Shown piece after piece: positions 26,206 through 35,024 of a DNA stretch of 64,000 bases. Source of the DNA: Gluconacetobacter azotocaptans (lineage in GTDB: Bacteria > Pseudomonadota > Alphaproteobacteria > Acetobacterales > Acetobacteraceae); assembly GCF_014174355.1 (NCBI RefSeq), contig NZ_JABEQF010000001.1, positions 124,001 through 188,000 on the forward strand, in the 5' to 3' direction. Below the pieces are notes generated by a model that saw nothing but the letters and a program-made list of their open reading frames with translations, was not told the DNA's origin and made no database searches. The stretch's first letter is position 1. Each line of letters begins with the position of its first letter. Made by a program: the position numbers and the translations under genes.

Positions 26206-27485
26206 CATCCGGTTCGCATGGTGCACAAGGCAGGCGGTATGTCCTGACGGCCGTGATCGGCAATGTGGTGGAATATTACGATCTCGTCATTTATTCCTAT
26301 TTTTCCGCTTCCATCGCCCGGATTTTCTTTCCATCCCATCTTTCGTTTTCGCAGATCGGCCTGGCGCTGGCGACATTCGGCTTCACCCTGCTGGCGCGCC
26401 CGGTCGGGGCCTACGTGCTGGGCGGCTACGCCGACCGGAAGGGGCGCCTGCCGGGCCTGACCGCCTGCATGGCCCTGATGGCGGCGGGGGGCGTTCTGAT
26501 CGCCCTGTGTCCGGATTACGAGTCGATCGGATATGCGGCGCCCTGCCTCATCGTCTTCGCCCGTCTGCTGCAGGGGTTTTCGCTTGGGGGCGAGTTCGGG
26601 GTCGCAACCTCCTTCCTGATCGAACACGCGCCGCATCATGAAGCGAAGCGCGCGAGCTGGCAGGCGGTCGGACAGATTTCCGCCTCGCTGTGCGCGTGCT
26701 GCGTCGTATTGACGCTGAGCGGTCTCATGACTTCGGACGCTTATGCGGCGTATGGCTTCCGCATTGCGGCGATGCTCGGGTCTCTCGGAGGGCTCGTGGG
26801 GCTGGCGCTTCGCTATTCGCTCGGCCGGCGCGACCATCTGCCCGTGGCCCGGCCTTCCCCGGCGGAAGAACGCACATGGCTGCGCATTCTGCTGGTCATG
26901 GGGATGGTGAGCCTTGGAAGCGGTATCACCTACCTGGGGTTCTACATGCCCCATTATGCCCAGAGCGTCTTCCATGTCTCGGTGCGTGCAACGTACTGGG
27001 CCGCGTTCGCCACCTATGCCGGGCAACTGGTTCTGACGCCGCTGCGCTGGCGCCTGGCCGCGTATTTCGACCGGACGAAGCGGATATACCCGATGCTGCT
27101 GTCCTGTCTGGGGCTGATGATTCTGCCGGTTCTGCTGGTGGAATGGGTGCCGTGGACCCCGGCTCTGGTACTCTGTGCGCCCCTGGTGCTGAATGTTCTG
27201 GGGCTTTTCTATTTCGCCTCGCTCGACGGCTACATGGGCCTCCTGTTCGGCTCGGCGCACCGGGGGCGAGGTCTGTCGGTCGGCTATTCCCTTGGCGTGG
27301 CGCTGTTCGGGGGGATGGCCCCCATGCTGAACGGCGCCGTCATCAACCTTACGGGTCTTCAGGGGGTGCCGGGATATTATGTCCTGGCGACGGCACTCCT
27401 TGCCGCCATATCCGTGGGCATGGGAAGGCGTTTCCTGAAAAAAGACGTGGCGTCTTCGGTGGATGCCGATCGGTCGGCTATCTGA
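26202..27485 (+). CDS. MFS transporter, metabolite:H+ symporter type
   Basis: A 427-residue inner-membrane carrier with about 12 helices. Family hallmarks are IGNVVEYYDLVIYSYFSASI in helix 1, the loop 2-3 motif GGYADRKGRLPGL, and ARLLQGFSLGGEFGVATSFL. This is the proline/betaine or alpha-ketoglutarate permease-like group that brings in organic acids or amino-acid-like compounds. Start overlaps the lysR stop by 4 bp. Together with the TonB receptor downstream it forms an outer- plus inner-membrane uptake route. Confidence 0.87.
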   Translation: MTSGSHGAQGRRYVLTAVIGNVVEYYDLVIYSYFSASIARIFFPSHLSFSQIGLALATFGFTLLARPVGAYVLGGYADRKGRLPGLTACMALMAAGGVLIALCPDYESIGYAAPCLIVFARLLQGFSLGGEFGVATSFLIEHAPHHEAKRASWQAVGQISASLCACCVVLTLSGLMTSDAYAAYGFRIAAMLGSLGGLVGLALRYSLGRRDHLPVARPSPAEERTWLRILLVMGMVSLGSGITYLGFYMPHYAQSVFHVSVRATYWAAFATYAGQLVLTPLRWRLAAYFDRTKRIYPMLLSCLGLMILPVLLVEWVPWTPALVLCAPLVLNVLGLFYFASLDGYMGLLFGSAHRGRGLSVGYSLGVALFGGMAPMLNGAVINLTGLQGVPGYYVLATALLAAISVGMGRRFLKKDVASSVDADRSAI

Positions 27486-27522
27486 TCCATAGCCAGTTCA
27501 GGTGCTTTTTTTGACAAAGCAT

Positions 27523-27551
27523 AACATTATCAATTCCAGGTTGATAATGTT
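27523..27551. promoter_or_regulatory. 29-bp inverted repeat upstream of TonB receptor gene
   Basis: AACATTATCAA, a 7-base spacer TTCCAGG, then TTGATAATGTT: perfect 11-bp arms. The layout fits a LysR-type operator. On the minus strand it resembles the element overlapping the lysR start. A TTGACA hexamer begins at 27511, just to its left. It could instead serve as a hairpin after the MFS gene, but no T-run follows. Confidence 0.55.
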
Positions 27552-27637
27552 CCCATGATTGAGCCATTTATCTCCTGCAAAAATATTCATAATGGTCCCG
27601 AAGCGTTTTTTTGGATCTTGCAGGAATGTGGGTGGCG

Positions 27638-30124
27638 ATGTCTCTCCAGAGGGCTTTCTTTTTTCCGGGCGGCAGCTGTGAAAGCGGCGTGGTGCGTTCG
27701 GTCTTGCGTAAGAGACATCTCGTAGCGGCAACGATGCTGGGCACTCTCGTGATGGGCGATCTGGCGTATGCCCAGCCTCAGTCGCCCGTGCCGGTGAAGG
27801 CAAAGAGCCAGTCGTCGGACCGCCAGGGACGGAAGGCGCCAGTGGCCGGTCACGTCGCTGAAAATGACGAATCCATCAGCGTTTATGCGGATCGGACCAA
27901 GGCGCCGGGCGGTGGCATGATGCGTGTCGAGACGGCCGCGCGTTCCATCCAGTCGGTGACCGAGAGCTATATCTCGATGCAAAGCCCGACCAGCGCGCCG
28001 CTGGACCTGGTCAGCAACCTGCCCAGCGTCAACGTGTCGTCGTCCGACCCCAGTGGAATCGATGGGGGCGCGATCAGCAGCCGTGGCCTGAACGACAATG
28101 ATATCGGCTTCCTGATGAATGGCATGCCGATCGCCAATGGTTCCACCGCCTCCGCCTCCAGCTTTATCCAGAACTATATCGACAGCCAGAACATCTCGGT
28201 GGAATCCATGTCGCCGGGTTCCATTTCGGTGGAAGATCCGCTGACCTCTGCCGCGGCCGGCGCGCTGTCGATCACGACGCGTACGCCGTCCAACAAATTC
28301 GGCGGCACGATCTCGGGCAGCTACGGTTCGTTCAACACGTCCCGCGAATTCGTTCGGGTGGATACCGGCCTGCTGGGCAATTCCGGGGTCAAGAGCTATA
28401 TCTCGCTGTCGCATACGCGCGCCGACGCATGGCGCGGTTCAGGTGTGAGCGACCGCAAGCATCTGGATTTCCGGGCACAAAAAACCATCGGCGCGCGGAG
28501 CTCGATCGATTTTTTCCTGGGCTACAACCACTATACCTCGTACCTGAACCGGTACCCGACGCTGGTCAGTTTCGAGAACGACAAGCACGGCCGTCCGGTC
28601 GCGACGCCGCTCAGCTACCCGGCGGAGTTCAATCCGCTGTCGCCCAGCAGCTATTATGCGCTGCGCGGCACGGACAAGGATCAGTTCTACGCATCCCTGC
28701 CGATCAAGATGGCGCTGAACCACATCTTCAGCCTTGACGTGGTGCCTTATTACCAGCGTGCCATGATCACGCTCAACAGTGCCTCTCGCCTGACGGAAGG
28801 ATCGACCTACTCCGGCACGCAGGCGCAGGTGATCGACCTGAACGGCGATGGCCGCATTCGGACGTCCACGCGCTTCGACGTCGGGACGGCCGCGATGTCC
28901 GTGAACCAGCAGGGCGGCGTCGTCGCCAGCCTGCACTGGCACCTGAAGGATAACGCGGGTCAGGTCGGCTACTGGCACGAGGAGAACACATATTCTCTGC
29001 GCACGCCCATGGTGCCCCTGGACCAGACCACCGGCGCGGTGCCGTCTACGGACAAGTCGGCCTATTATCGCGATCCGTCGGGAAGCATCTATTATTCGAC
29101 CAATTATGTCGGCAGCTACAGCCTGAATGCCGGTTTCCTGGAAGACACGGCATATTTCCTGAACCACAGGATGAGCCTGACGGGCGGCATCAAGGTCACG
29201 TCCATGACGCTGACAGGGACCGACTATCTGCCGGGCGGTCTTGGCCGTTCGTCCCAGACGCTGGTGTCGCCCACGCCGCGTCTGTCCTGGTCGTATAACA
29301 TCGACAGCCGCAATCAGGTCTACATCAATGCCGAGGGCGATTTCCGGGCGCCGTCTCCGGTCGGTCTCATCACGCGCTACAGCACCTCTACAGGCAAGAT
29401 GACGACCTCGGGCGCGAATGTGAAGCCGCAGTATTCCATCAAGGAAGAACTGGGCTATCGCTATTCCGGCGATTTCCTGGTGGCGGATATCAGCGCCTTC
29501 AACTTCAACGTGACCAACCGTCTGCTGACGCTCAACACCTACAGCAACGATGTGCAGGTCAGCCAGACGATGAATGCCGGTGGAGAGACGATCCGTGGCG
29601 TGGACGTCATGCTCTCGACGCGCCCGCTGCTGAAGCGTTTCCGCCCGTATGTCTCGTTCGAATATCTGCATGCCACCATGGACAACAACCTGCCGACGAC
29701 CACGGTCGACGGCGGCATGGATTACCTGCGGACCCAGGGCAAGCGCCCGATCATGACGCCGAAATACATGGCGAGCGTCGGCCTGACCTATAACGAAGGG
29801 CCGTTCTTCCTGAACGCCACCCTGCATTACACGGGCCAGCAATATTCGACATTCATGAACGACCAGGCAATGCCCTCTTACTTCACGAATTCCATCGCGC
29901 TGGGCTATCACTTCCCAACCATGTGGATCGCGAAATCTCCGACGTTCCGCCTCAACTTCTCCAACGTGACGGGGCAGAACAAGCTGGGGGGTGTCTATGC
30001 CTTCTCCAACAATGCAAAATCGACAGTGGGCGTGAACGGCCATGCCATCGCCGCGGATTCCGCGCCGACATACTCCCCGATGCCGCCCTTCTCGATGATG
30101 GGAACGCTTTCGACGTCCTTCTGA
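27638..30124 (+). CDS. TonB-dependent outer membrane receptor
   Basis: About 828 residues. The signal peptide is long (RKRHLVAATMLGTLVMGDLAYA), then a plug domain (SAPLDLVSNLPSVNVSSSDP, GAISSRGLNDNDIGFLMNGM) and a beta-barrel ending YSPMPPFSMMGTLSTSF with a terminal phenylalanine. Several ATGs and a TTG (27611, 27626, 27638) are possible starts; I chose 27638 because AGGA lies about 11 nt upstream. It follows the lysR-MFS pair by 150 bp and carries its own operator-like inverted repeat and a strong terminator behind it. The ligand may be the compound processed by the GGT-like enzyme; inference. Confidence 0.88.
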   Translation: MSLQRAFFFPGGSCESGVVRSVLRKRHLVAATMLGTLVMGDLAYAQPQSPVPVKAKSQSSDRQGRKAPVAGHVAENDESISVYADRTKAPGGGMMRVETAARSIQSVTESYISMQSPTSAPLDLVSNLPSVNVSSSDPSGIDGGAISSRGLNDNDIGFLMNGMPIANGSTASASSFIQNYIDSQNISVESMSPGSISVEDPLTSAAAGALSITTRTPSNKFGGTISGSYGSFNTSREFVRVDTGLLGNSGVKSYISLSHTRADAWRGSGVSDRKHLDFRAQKTIGARSSIDFFLGYNHYTSYLNRYPTLVSFENDKHGRPVATPLSYPAEFNPLSPSSYYALRGTDKDQFYASLPIKMALNHIFSLDVVPYYQRAMITLNSASRLTEGSTYSGTQAQVIDLNGDGRIRTSTRFDVGTAAMSVNQQGGVVASLHWHLKDNAGQVGYWHEENTYSLRTPMVPLDQTTGAVPSTDKSAYYRDPSGSIYYSTNYVGSYSLNAGFLEDTAYFLNHRMSLTGGIKVTSMTLTGTDYLPGGLGRSSQTLVSPTPRLSWSYNIDSRNQVYINAEGDFRAPSPVGLITRYSTSTGKMTTSGANVKPQYSIKEELGYRYSGDFLVADISAFNFNVTNRLLTLNTYSNDVQVSQTMNAGGETIRGVDVMLSTRPLLKRFRPYVSFEYLHATMDNNLPTTTVDGGMDYLRTQGKRPIMTPKYMASVGLTYNEGPFFLNATLHYTGQQYSTFMNDQAMPSYFTNSIALGYHFPTMWIAKSPTFRLNFSNVTGQNKLGGVYAFSNNAKSTVGVNGHAIAADSAPTYSPMPPFSMMGTLSTSF

Positions 30125-30146
30125 CGCTGAAAGCTGACGGTGGAAC

Positions 30147-30177
30147 CGGCCGGCTCGCGAGAGCCGGCCGTTTTTTT
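30147..30177 (+). terminator. Rho-independent terminator of the TonB receptor gene
   Basis: A perfect 10-bp stem, CGGCCGGCTC with GAGCCGGCCG, closed by a GCGA tetraloop and followed by seven T. It starts 23 bp after the receptor stop codon and separates that unit from the convergent SPFH gene. Confidence 0.92.
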
Positions 30178-30185
30178 GTCTGACC

Positions 30186-31076
30186 TTATGGTGGGGGCGG
30201 CATGTCGCCCGCGGCTTCGGTTCGTGACGCCACGCCCGCCAGGTTGATCGCCGAGGCCGGGTTCATGCTGTCGATCATCGCGGTCGGGATCAGGATGGTG
30301 GAGCCGCGTTCCTTGGTGGTTTCGTAGATGATGTTCATCGCGCGAAGCTGGAGCGCCGCCGGATGGTCCGCATAGCTGTCCGCCGCCGCCACGAACAGGT
30401 TGGCGACCTCGGCTTCGGCCGAGCCGAGGATGATGCGGGCCTGCTTTTCGCGTTCCGCCTGGGCCTGGCGCGACATGGCGTCCTGAAGGGCGACGGGTAT
30501 GGCGACGTCGCGCACTTCGACCGATATCACCGCCACGCCCCAGGTGGCCGTCTTGGCGCCGATTTCCGCCCTGAGCCGTTCGTTCGATGCCGTACGGTCC
30601 GACAGCAGGGTCGCCAGCAGGGAGGATCCGATGGTCTCGCGCAGCGAGGTCTGCGCCACCCGGTCGATCGCTTCGCGATAATTGGTGATCTTCAGCGCGG
30701 CGGACTGCGCGTCGTCCACATGCCAGAAGATCACGGCGTCCACATTGACCGGCACCGTATCCCGCGTCAGCGCCTGTTCGGCATTGAACCCCGTCGTCTG
30801 GATGCGCTCGTCGATGATGGCTACGATGCGGTCGATGACGGGAATGATGAAGAACAGGCCGGGGCCGCGAACGCCCTGCAGCTTTCCCGCGCGCAGCACC
30901 ACGAATTTCTGCCATGTGTTGGCCATCTTCAGGGACAGGGCGACCAGGACGGCCGCGCCCAGGAATGGCAATGCATAAATCGGGGTGAATCTGCCGCCTT
31001 CGGGCGCCATCACGCCGCCGGCCCAAAGGCCGGCAAGAATCAGGGCCGCCACGATTACCAGTGTGATCGGGTTCAT
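30186..31076 (-). CDS. SPFH/Band 7 domain protein (slipin/stomatin-like)
   Basis: A 296-residue membrane-anchored protein: two N-terminal hydrophobic segments (TLVIVAALILAGLWAGGVM and IYALPFLGAAVLVALSL) and a stomatin-type Band 7 domain (VVLRAGKLQGVRGPGLFFII, DRIVAIIDERIQTTGFNAEQ, DTVPVNVDAVIFWHVDDA, then QAQAEREKQARIILGSAEAE). Such proteins form oligomers that organise membrane regions. The usual NfeD partner is not next to it. The start at 31076 is set by the first hydrophobic segment; the frame runs further upstream but with no membrane-protein character. Confidence 0.87.
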   Translation of the reverse strand: MNPITLVIVAALILAGLWAGGVMAPEGGRFTPIYALPFLGAAVLVALSLKMANTWQKFVVLRAGKLQGVRGPGLFFIIPVIDRIVAIIDERIQTTGFNAEQALTRDTVPVNVDAVIFWHVDDAQSAALKITNYREAIDRVAQTSLRETIGSSLLATLLSDRTASNERLRAEIGAKTATWGVAVISVEVRDVAIPVALQDAMSRQAQAEREKQARIILGSAEAEVANLFVAAADSYADHPAALQLRAMNIIYETTKERGSTILIPTAMIDSMNPASAINLAGVASRTEAAGDMPPPP

Positions 31077-31185
31077 TGCCGTTGCTTCCGGCCATGGAGC
31101 CGCATGAAGGCGTCGCCAGAGGATCGGATGGTCGTCATCGCGATTACGGACGGGAGGGTAACGTCGGCGTCCGGCGCAGGTTCCG

Positions 31186-31578
31186 TCAGGCCGGGTCGTC
31201 CGATGGGGCAGGCGCAAGCGCCCCGCCTTCGTCCGGGAAGGGGCGCGTGGTCCGGCCGGTCTCGGGGAGAAGGCTGCCGAACAGCGGCACGCCGACCTCC
31301 AGGGGAACGCGTCGCAGGTCGTCGCTTTCGAGGACAAGGCAGCCCCCCTGCCGCACCGGGGCTCGGGCGAGCTTCAATTTGGCAGCGGCGTTGATCAACG
31401 TCCGAAAGCGGTCGAAGGACCGCTGGCGCGACAGCGACGTCGAAGGAAGGGTCAGCCCGGCCGCGGCCTCCAGCGCCTCGCCCGAGACCATGCAGCCGAC
31501 GCGGCGGCTGCCATCCTGGACCTCGAAACGTATGAAGTGGTCGTCAGGCGCCTGGTTCGCGTTCCGTGAATTGGTCAT
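31186..31578 (-). CDS. Hypothetical protein, DUF1488-like
   Basis: A 130-residue cytoplasmic protein. The N-terminal part DHFIRFEVQDGSRRVGCMVS followed by GEALEAAAGL resembles the DUF1488 pattern of a short beta structure followed by a modified-residue recognition-like strand. The C-terminal 25 residues are Pro/Gly/Asp-rich and probably disordered. AGGGGAA lies just before the ATG. It is 109 bp upstream of the SPFH gene on the same strand. No function known. Confidence 0.6.
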   Translation of the reverse strand: MTNSRNANQAPDDHFIRFEVQDGSRRVGCMVSGEALEAAAGLTLPSTSLSRQRSFDRFRTLINAAAKLKLARAPVRQGGCLVLESDDLRRVPLEVGVPLFGSLLPETGRTTRPFPDEGGALAPAPSDDPA

Positions 31579-31968
31579 CGCCGTTCCCCTGATGAAAATA
31601 AGTGTGCCCGTCGTGTCGTTTTTGAAACCGACAATGTGAAAAGGCGTCTTATTCGTCGGGAGTCGCGGGGCGTTCCTGGGTCATGAAGCGTTCCTGTGTC
31701 AGTGACGGATGAACGCCGATCCATACAGGGCAGGTCTGGGCATGTTGTGGCCGATGGCAATCAGCAGACACAGTCAGTGTTATCACGGACAGGGCGGAGA
31801 TGGGAATTTTTATAAAAACGACAATCGAAAAATTGAAGCCGTGTCCCTGGTTGGGACGGATTCAGGAAAAATGACCGCGGAAGAGCCTGCCCGATCCGCG
31901 TCGGGCCTGGGATCGTGTCACCGACCCCCGAGGGGTGGGCGGAACGGAACGCCCGCCATGGCCCCTCC
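31579..31968. other. 390-bp stretch upstream of the Nramp-like gene, no gene called
   Basis: Divergent promoter region between the DUF1488-like gene and the Nramp-like transporter. The middle is AT-rich (around 31800-31850). Short frames here have no family resemblance. I could not identify a Fur, MntR or magnesium riboswitch sequence by eye. Confidence 0.4.
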
Positions 31969-33276
31969 ATGACGCAACCTCCCTCTCAGGACGACGATCC
32001 GGAACAGCCCAGCCCGGTCGTCGGGACTAGTCGCCCCAACCTGCTCAAGGTGCTGGGGCCCGGCCTGATCACCGGCGCGTCGGACGACGACCCCAGCGGC
32101 ATCGCCACCTATTCGCAGGTCGGGGCGCGGTACGGCTATGCCATGGGCTGGACGATGGTGATATCCTATCCGCTGATGGTGGCGATCCAGATCATCAGCG
32201 CGCGCATCGGCCGTACGACCGGGCACGGCATCGCCGGCATCCTGCGGCTGCATTACCCGACCTGGCTGCTGGCAGCGGTGGTGATGATGCTGCTGGCGGC
32301 CAACATCATCAATCTGGGGGCCGACCTGGGGGCGATGGCCGATGCGCTGACGCTGCTGCTGCCGGCGCCGCACGTGCTGTATGTGGTGTTGATGGCGGTG
32401 ATCTGCATCTCGATGCAGCTTTTCCTTGAATATACGCGCTATGTCGCGGTGCTGAAGTGGCTGACGCTGGCCCTGTTCGCCTATTTCGGCACGCTGGCGA
32501 TCGTGCATGTGGACTGGGCCGCGTGCGCATGGGGCCTGGTCTGGCCCGGCTGGCCGTGGGACCGCGACATGATCGTGGCGGTGGTGGCGGTGCTGGGCAC
32601 CACCATCAGCCCCTACCTGTTCTTCTGGCAGGCGTCCGAGGAGGTGGAGGACATGCATGTCTACCCTCAGCGCACCGACCTGTACGACGCGCCGTCGCAG
32701 GGGCGGCGCGCGCTGCATCGCATCGAGATCGACACGCTGGTGGGTATGGGGTTCTCGAACCTGGTGGCGCTGGCGATCATCATAACCACGGCGGCCACCC
32801 TGCACCCCAGCGGGATTTTGAAGATCGAAACCTCGGCGCAGGCCGCCGAGGCGCTGCGCCCGCTGGCGGGCCGCCTGGCGTCCGGGATCTTCACGCTGGG
32901 TATCGTCGGCACCGGCCTGCTGGCGGTTCCGGTACTGGCCGGATCGGCCGCCTACGCGGTGGGCGAGATGCGGCGCTGGCCCATGGGCCTCGCCCGCCGG
33001 CCCAAGGAGGCGCAGGCCTTCTACGCCGTGCTGGTCATCGCGACCCTGATCGGCATGATCCTGAATTTCACCCCGATCAATCCGATCCGGGCCTTGTACT
33101 GGAGCGCCGTGATCAACGGCGTGACGTCGGTGCCGGTCATGATGGTGATGATGCTGCTGGCCTCGCGACGCGACATCATGGGGCCGTTCGCGGTCCGGGG
33201 GACGTTGCGGGTGCTGGGCTGGCTGGCGACCGGGGTGATGGCGGCCATCGTCGTCGCGATGTTCGTCACGCTGTGA
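31969..33276 (+). CDS. Nramp-family divalent metal transporter (Nramp-related subfamily)
   Basis: About 435 residues with 11 or so transmembrane helices. The helix-1 metal motif appears as GASDDDPSGIATYSQVGARY instead of the usual DPGN, and the helix-6 segment reads VLGTTISPYLFFWQASEEVE where Mn/Fe Nramps carry a methionine-proline-histidine motif. The sulfur ligand that favours Mn and Fe is therefore absent, so another divalent ion (for example Mg) is possible. I start at 31969 where the Gln/Asp-rich tail before the conserved LLKVLGPGLITGAS begins; 31915 is an in-frame alternative. Convergent with the AbrB-type gene, 9 bp apart. Confidence 0.85.
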   Translation: MTQPPSQDDDPEQPSPVVGTSRPNLLKVLGPGLITGASDDDPSGIATYSQVGARYGYAMGWTMVISYPLMVAIQIISARIGRTTGHGIAGILRLHYPTWLLAAVVMMLLAANIINLGADLGAMADALTLLLPAPHVLYVVLMAVICISMQLFLEYTRYVAVLKWLTLALFAYFGTLAIVHVDWAACAWGLVWPGWPWDRDMIVAVVAVLGTTISPYLFFWQASEEVEDMHVYPQRTDLYDAPSQGRRALHRIEIDTLVGMGFSNLVALAIIITTAATLHPSGILKIETSAQAAEALRPLAGRLASGIFTLGIVGTGLLAVPVLAGSAAYAVGEMRRWPMGLARRPKEAQAFYAVLVIATLIGMILNFTPINPIRALYWSAVINGVTSVPVMMVMMLLASRRDIMGPFAVRGTLRVLGWLATGVMAAIVVAMFVTL

Positions 33277-33285
33277 CCACGCCGG

Positions 33286-34359
33286 TTACGTCATGCGGCG
33301 GGCCAGCAGACGGGTGATGGCGGGCATGGCCAGCAGCACGACCACGAAGCGCACCATCTGCATGCCCATGACGAAGGGCACGTCCACGTGGCTGGAAAAC
33401 GCGATGATGGCCACCGAATCCGCGCCGCCCGGACTGGTGGCCAGATAGGCGGTCAGCGGGTCGACATGGGCCAGACGGACCAGCAGGGCGGCCAGTCCGC
33501 CGCACAGGGCGATCAGCACAGCGATGGCGCCCAGCACGCGCGGGGTGGCGCGGGCAGCGTGCAGCAGGATGGCGCGGGTGAAGCGCAGCCCGATGCTCCA
33601 GCCCACCAGGGTGTAGGATGCGGCCAGCAGCCAGGGCGGCAGGGTCAGTGAGATCGCGCCCGTATCCTGCAAAAGCGTGCCCAGAACCAGCGGGACCAGC
33701 AGCGGCCCGGCCGGGATGGGCAGCCGGCGCGCCAGCACCACGCCGCCGGCGACCAGTGCCAGCGTTTCGCCGAACGGCAGAAGGGGCAGCGGCGGAAACC
33801 AGTCGATGGCGGGCGGGTGGCCGCCGCCGGTCGTCCACAGCCGCGCCACCAGCGACGCGCACAGCGCCACGCACATGACGCGCAGATACTGCATGAATGC
33901 GACCAGCCGGATATCCGCGCCGAACGCCCCGGCCATCAGCACCATGACGCTGGCCGCCCCGGGGGACGAACCCCACAGCGCCGTCGTGCCCGGCAGCACC
34001 TGCCAGCGCGCCAGCAGCCAGCCCAGCACGGTGCTGACCAGCATGACCGAGACCACGCCGCCCAGAAACAGCGGCCAGTCCCGCACCATTTCATGCAGGA
34101 TCGCGGGTTGCAGGCTGCGGGCGATCATGCAGCCGATGACGCCCTGCGCCAGCATGAAGGGCCAAGGCGGCACCCGCACCGTGCCTTCCAGCACCGCCAG
34201 CGCGATGGCGGCCCCCATCGGGCCCAGCAGCAGCGCCGCGGGGATATGCAGCCCCTCCAGCGCCAGGACCAGCACGGCCGACAGTGCCAGCAGCACGGCC
34301 CACTGCGTGGTCATCGGCCATGCGGCAGGTGGCCGGCCGGGGGCGGAAGGCCGGGTCAT
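33286..34359 (-). CDS. AbrB family membrane protein (AidB-regulator-like)
   Basis: A 357-residue integral membrane protein made of two similar halves of about five helices, each with the AbrB-duplication pattern: GPMGAAIALAVLEG and LAQGVIGCMIARSL in the first, VPLVLGTLLQDTGAISLTLP and YTLVGWSIGLRF in the second, with GSSPGAASVMVLMA and ATSPGGADSVAIIAFSS as the paired PGG/PGA loops. Such proteins are often mislabelled ammonia monooxygenase. Transport function unproven. It is 8 bp downstream of the isochorismatase-like gene and probably in its operon. Confidence 0.85.
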   Translation of the reverse strand: MTRPSAPGRPPAAWPMTTQWAVLLALSAVLVLALEGLHIPAALLLGPMGAAIALAVLEGTVRVPPWPFMLAQGVIGCMIARSLQPAILHEMVRDWPLFLGGVVSVMLVSTVLGWLLARWQVLPGTTALWGSSPGAASVMVLMAGAFGADIRLVAFMQYLRVMCVALCASLVARLWTTGGGHPPAIDWFPPLPLLPFGETLALVAGGVVLARRLPIPAGPLLVPLVLGTLLQDTGAISLTLPPWLLAASYTLVGWSIGLRFTRAILLHAARATPRVLGAIAVLIALCGGLAALLVRLAHVDPLTAYLATSPGGADSVAIIAFSSHVDVPFVMGMQMVRFVVVLLAMPAITRLLARRMT

Positions 34360-34367
34360 GGCGCCGG

Positions 34368-34943
34368 TCAGGCGACGGCCAGCGTGACCGACGCCGCGTC
34401 CGTCACCCGGGACAGGCGGGGAAAGATATGGCGGATCGCCATGTCGTGCAGGTCGGACGACCGGCTCGCACAGGCGTCCTCGGCCACCACCACGTCATAG
34501 CCCAGTTCCCAGGCGTGGCGCAGGGTGGATTCCACGCCGAAATTGGTGGCGACGCCGCCCAGCACGATGGTGCGGATTCCCCGCCGGCGCAGTTGCAGGT
34601 CCAGTTCGGTACCGTAAAAGGCGCCCCACTGGCGTTTGGTGACCACGATATCGGTGGGCTGTGCCAGCCCCTCGGCCAGGGTGCTCCAGTCCGGCCGCAG
34701 GCTGTCCAGCGCGGCGCGCGACGTCGGGGCATCGACGTTCTGGGGCGGGGCGTCGCCGAAATCGGCCGAGAACGCGACGCGGACCAGCACCACGGGGGCG
34801 CCGGCCTGGCGGAAGCGCGCGGCAAGCCGGCGGCTGGTCTCCAGCACCTCGTCCCCCGAACGCGGGGCGAGCGGCAGGCCCGTGATGCCGTTCTGCAGGT
34901 CGATCAGGACAAGGGCGGTGGTGCGCGGGTCGAGGGTGGGCAT
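34368..34943 (-). CDS. Isochorismatase-like hydrolase without the catalytic cysteine
   Basis: A 191-residue protein of the isochorismatase-like fold. The aspartate is in ALVLIDLQNG and the lysine in VVTKRQWGAFYGTEL. The position of the nucleophilic cysteine reads GGVATNFGVESTLRHAWELG, that is glycine, as in isochorismatases proper and in a common uncharacterised subgroup, so cysteine amidohydrolase chemistry is unlikely. The start at 34943 precedes the conserved N-terminus. Divergent from a tetR gene across a repeat-rich promoter. Confidence 0.85.
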   Translation of the reverse strand: MPTLDPRTTALVLIDLQNGITGLPLAPRSGDEVLETSRRLAARFRQAGAPVVLVRVAFSADFGDAPPQNVDAPTSRAALDSLRPDWSTLAEGLAQPTDIVVTKRQWGAFYGTELDLQLRRRGIRTIVLGGVATNFGVESTLRHAWELGYDVVVAEDACASRSSDLHDMAIRHIFPRLSRVTDAASVTLAVA

Positions 34944-34980
34944 CGTCACGCCTCCATGACAGGGAATGTGAAACATGATA

Positions 34981-35024
34981 TGCGAGGATTGGCTCGCAAA
35001 TGGATAATTGAGGATGTCCTCGCA
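34981..35024. promoter_or_regulatory. Repeated GCGAG half-sites between isochorismatase-like and tetR genes
   Basis: TGCGAG (34981) with CTCGCA (34993) forms an 18-bp dyad with a 6-bp spacer, and a third copy TCCTCGCA (35017) pairs perfectly with TGCGAGGA at 34981. The last copy overlaps the tetR start codon. The layout is what a TetR repressor controlling both divergent genes would need. Confidence 0.6.

Noticed and set aside
27486-27637. Terminator after the MFS gene formed by the 27523-27551 repeat
   Set aside because: Stem is AT-rich with a 7-base loop and is followed by CCC rather than T-run; operator is the better reading.
33286-34359. Ammonia monooxygenase reading of the AbrB-type gene
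   Set aside because: Two-fold repeated helix pattern with PGG/PGA loops is the AbrB duplication family; the monooxygenase name is a common database misannotation.
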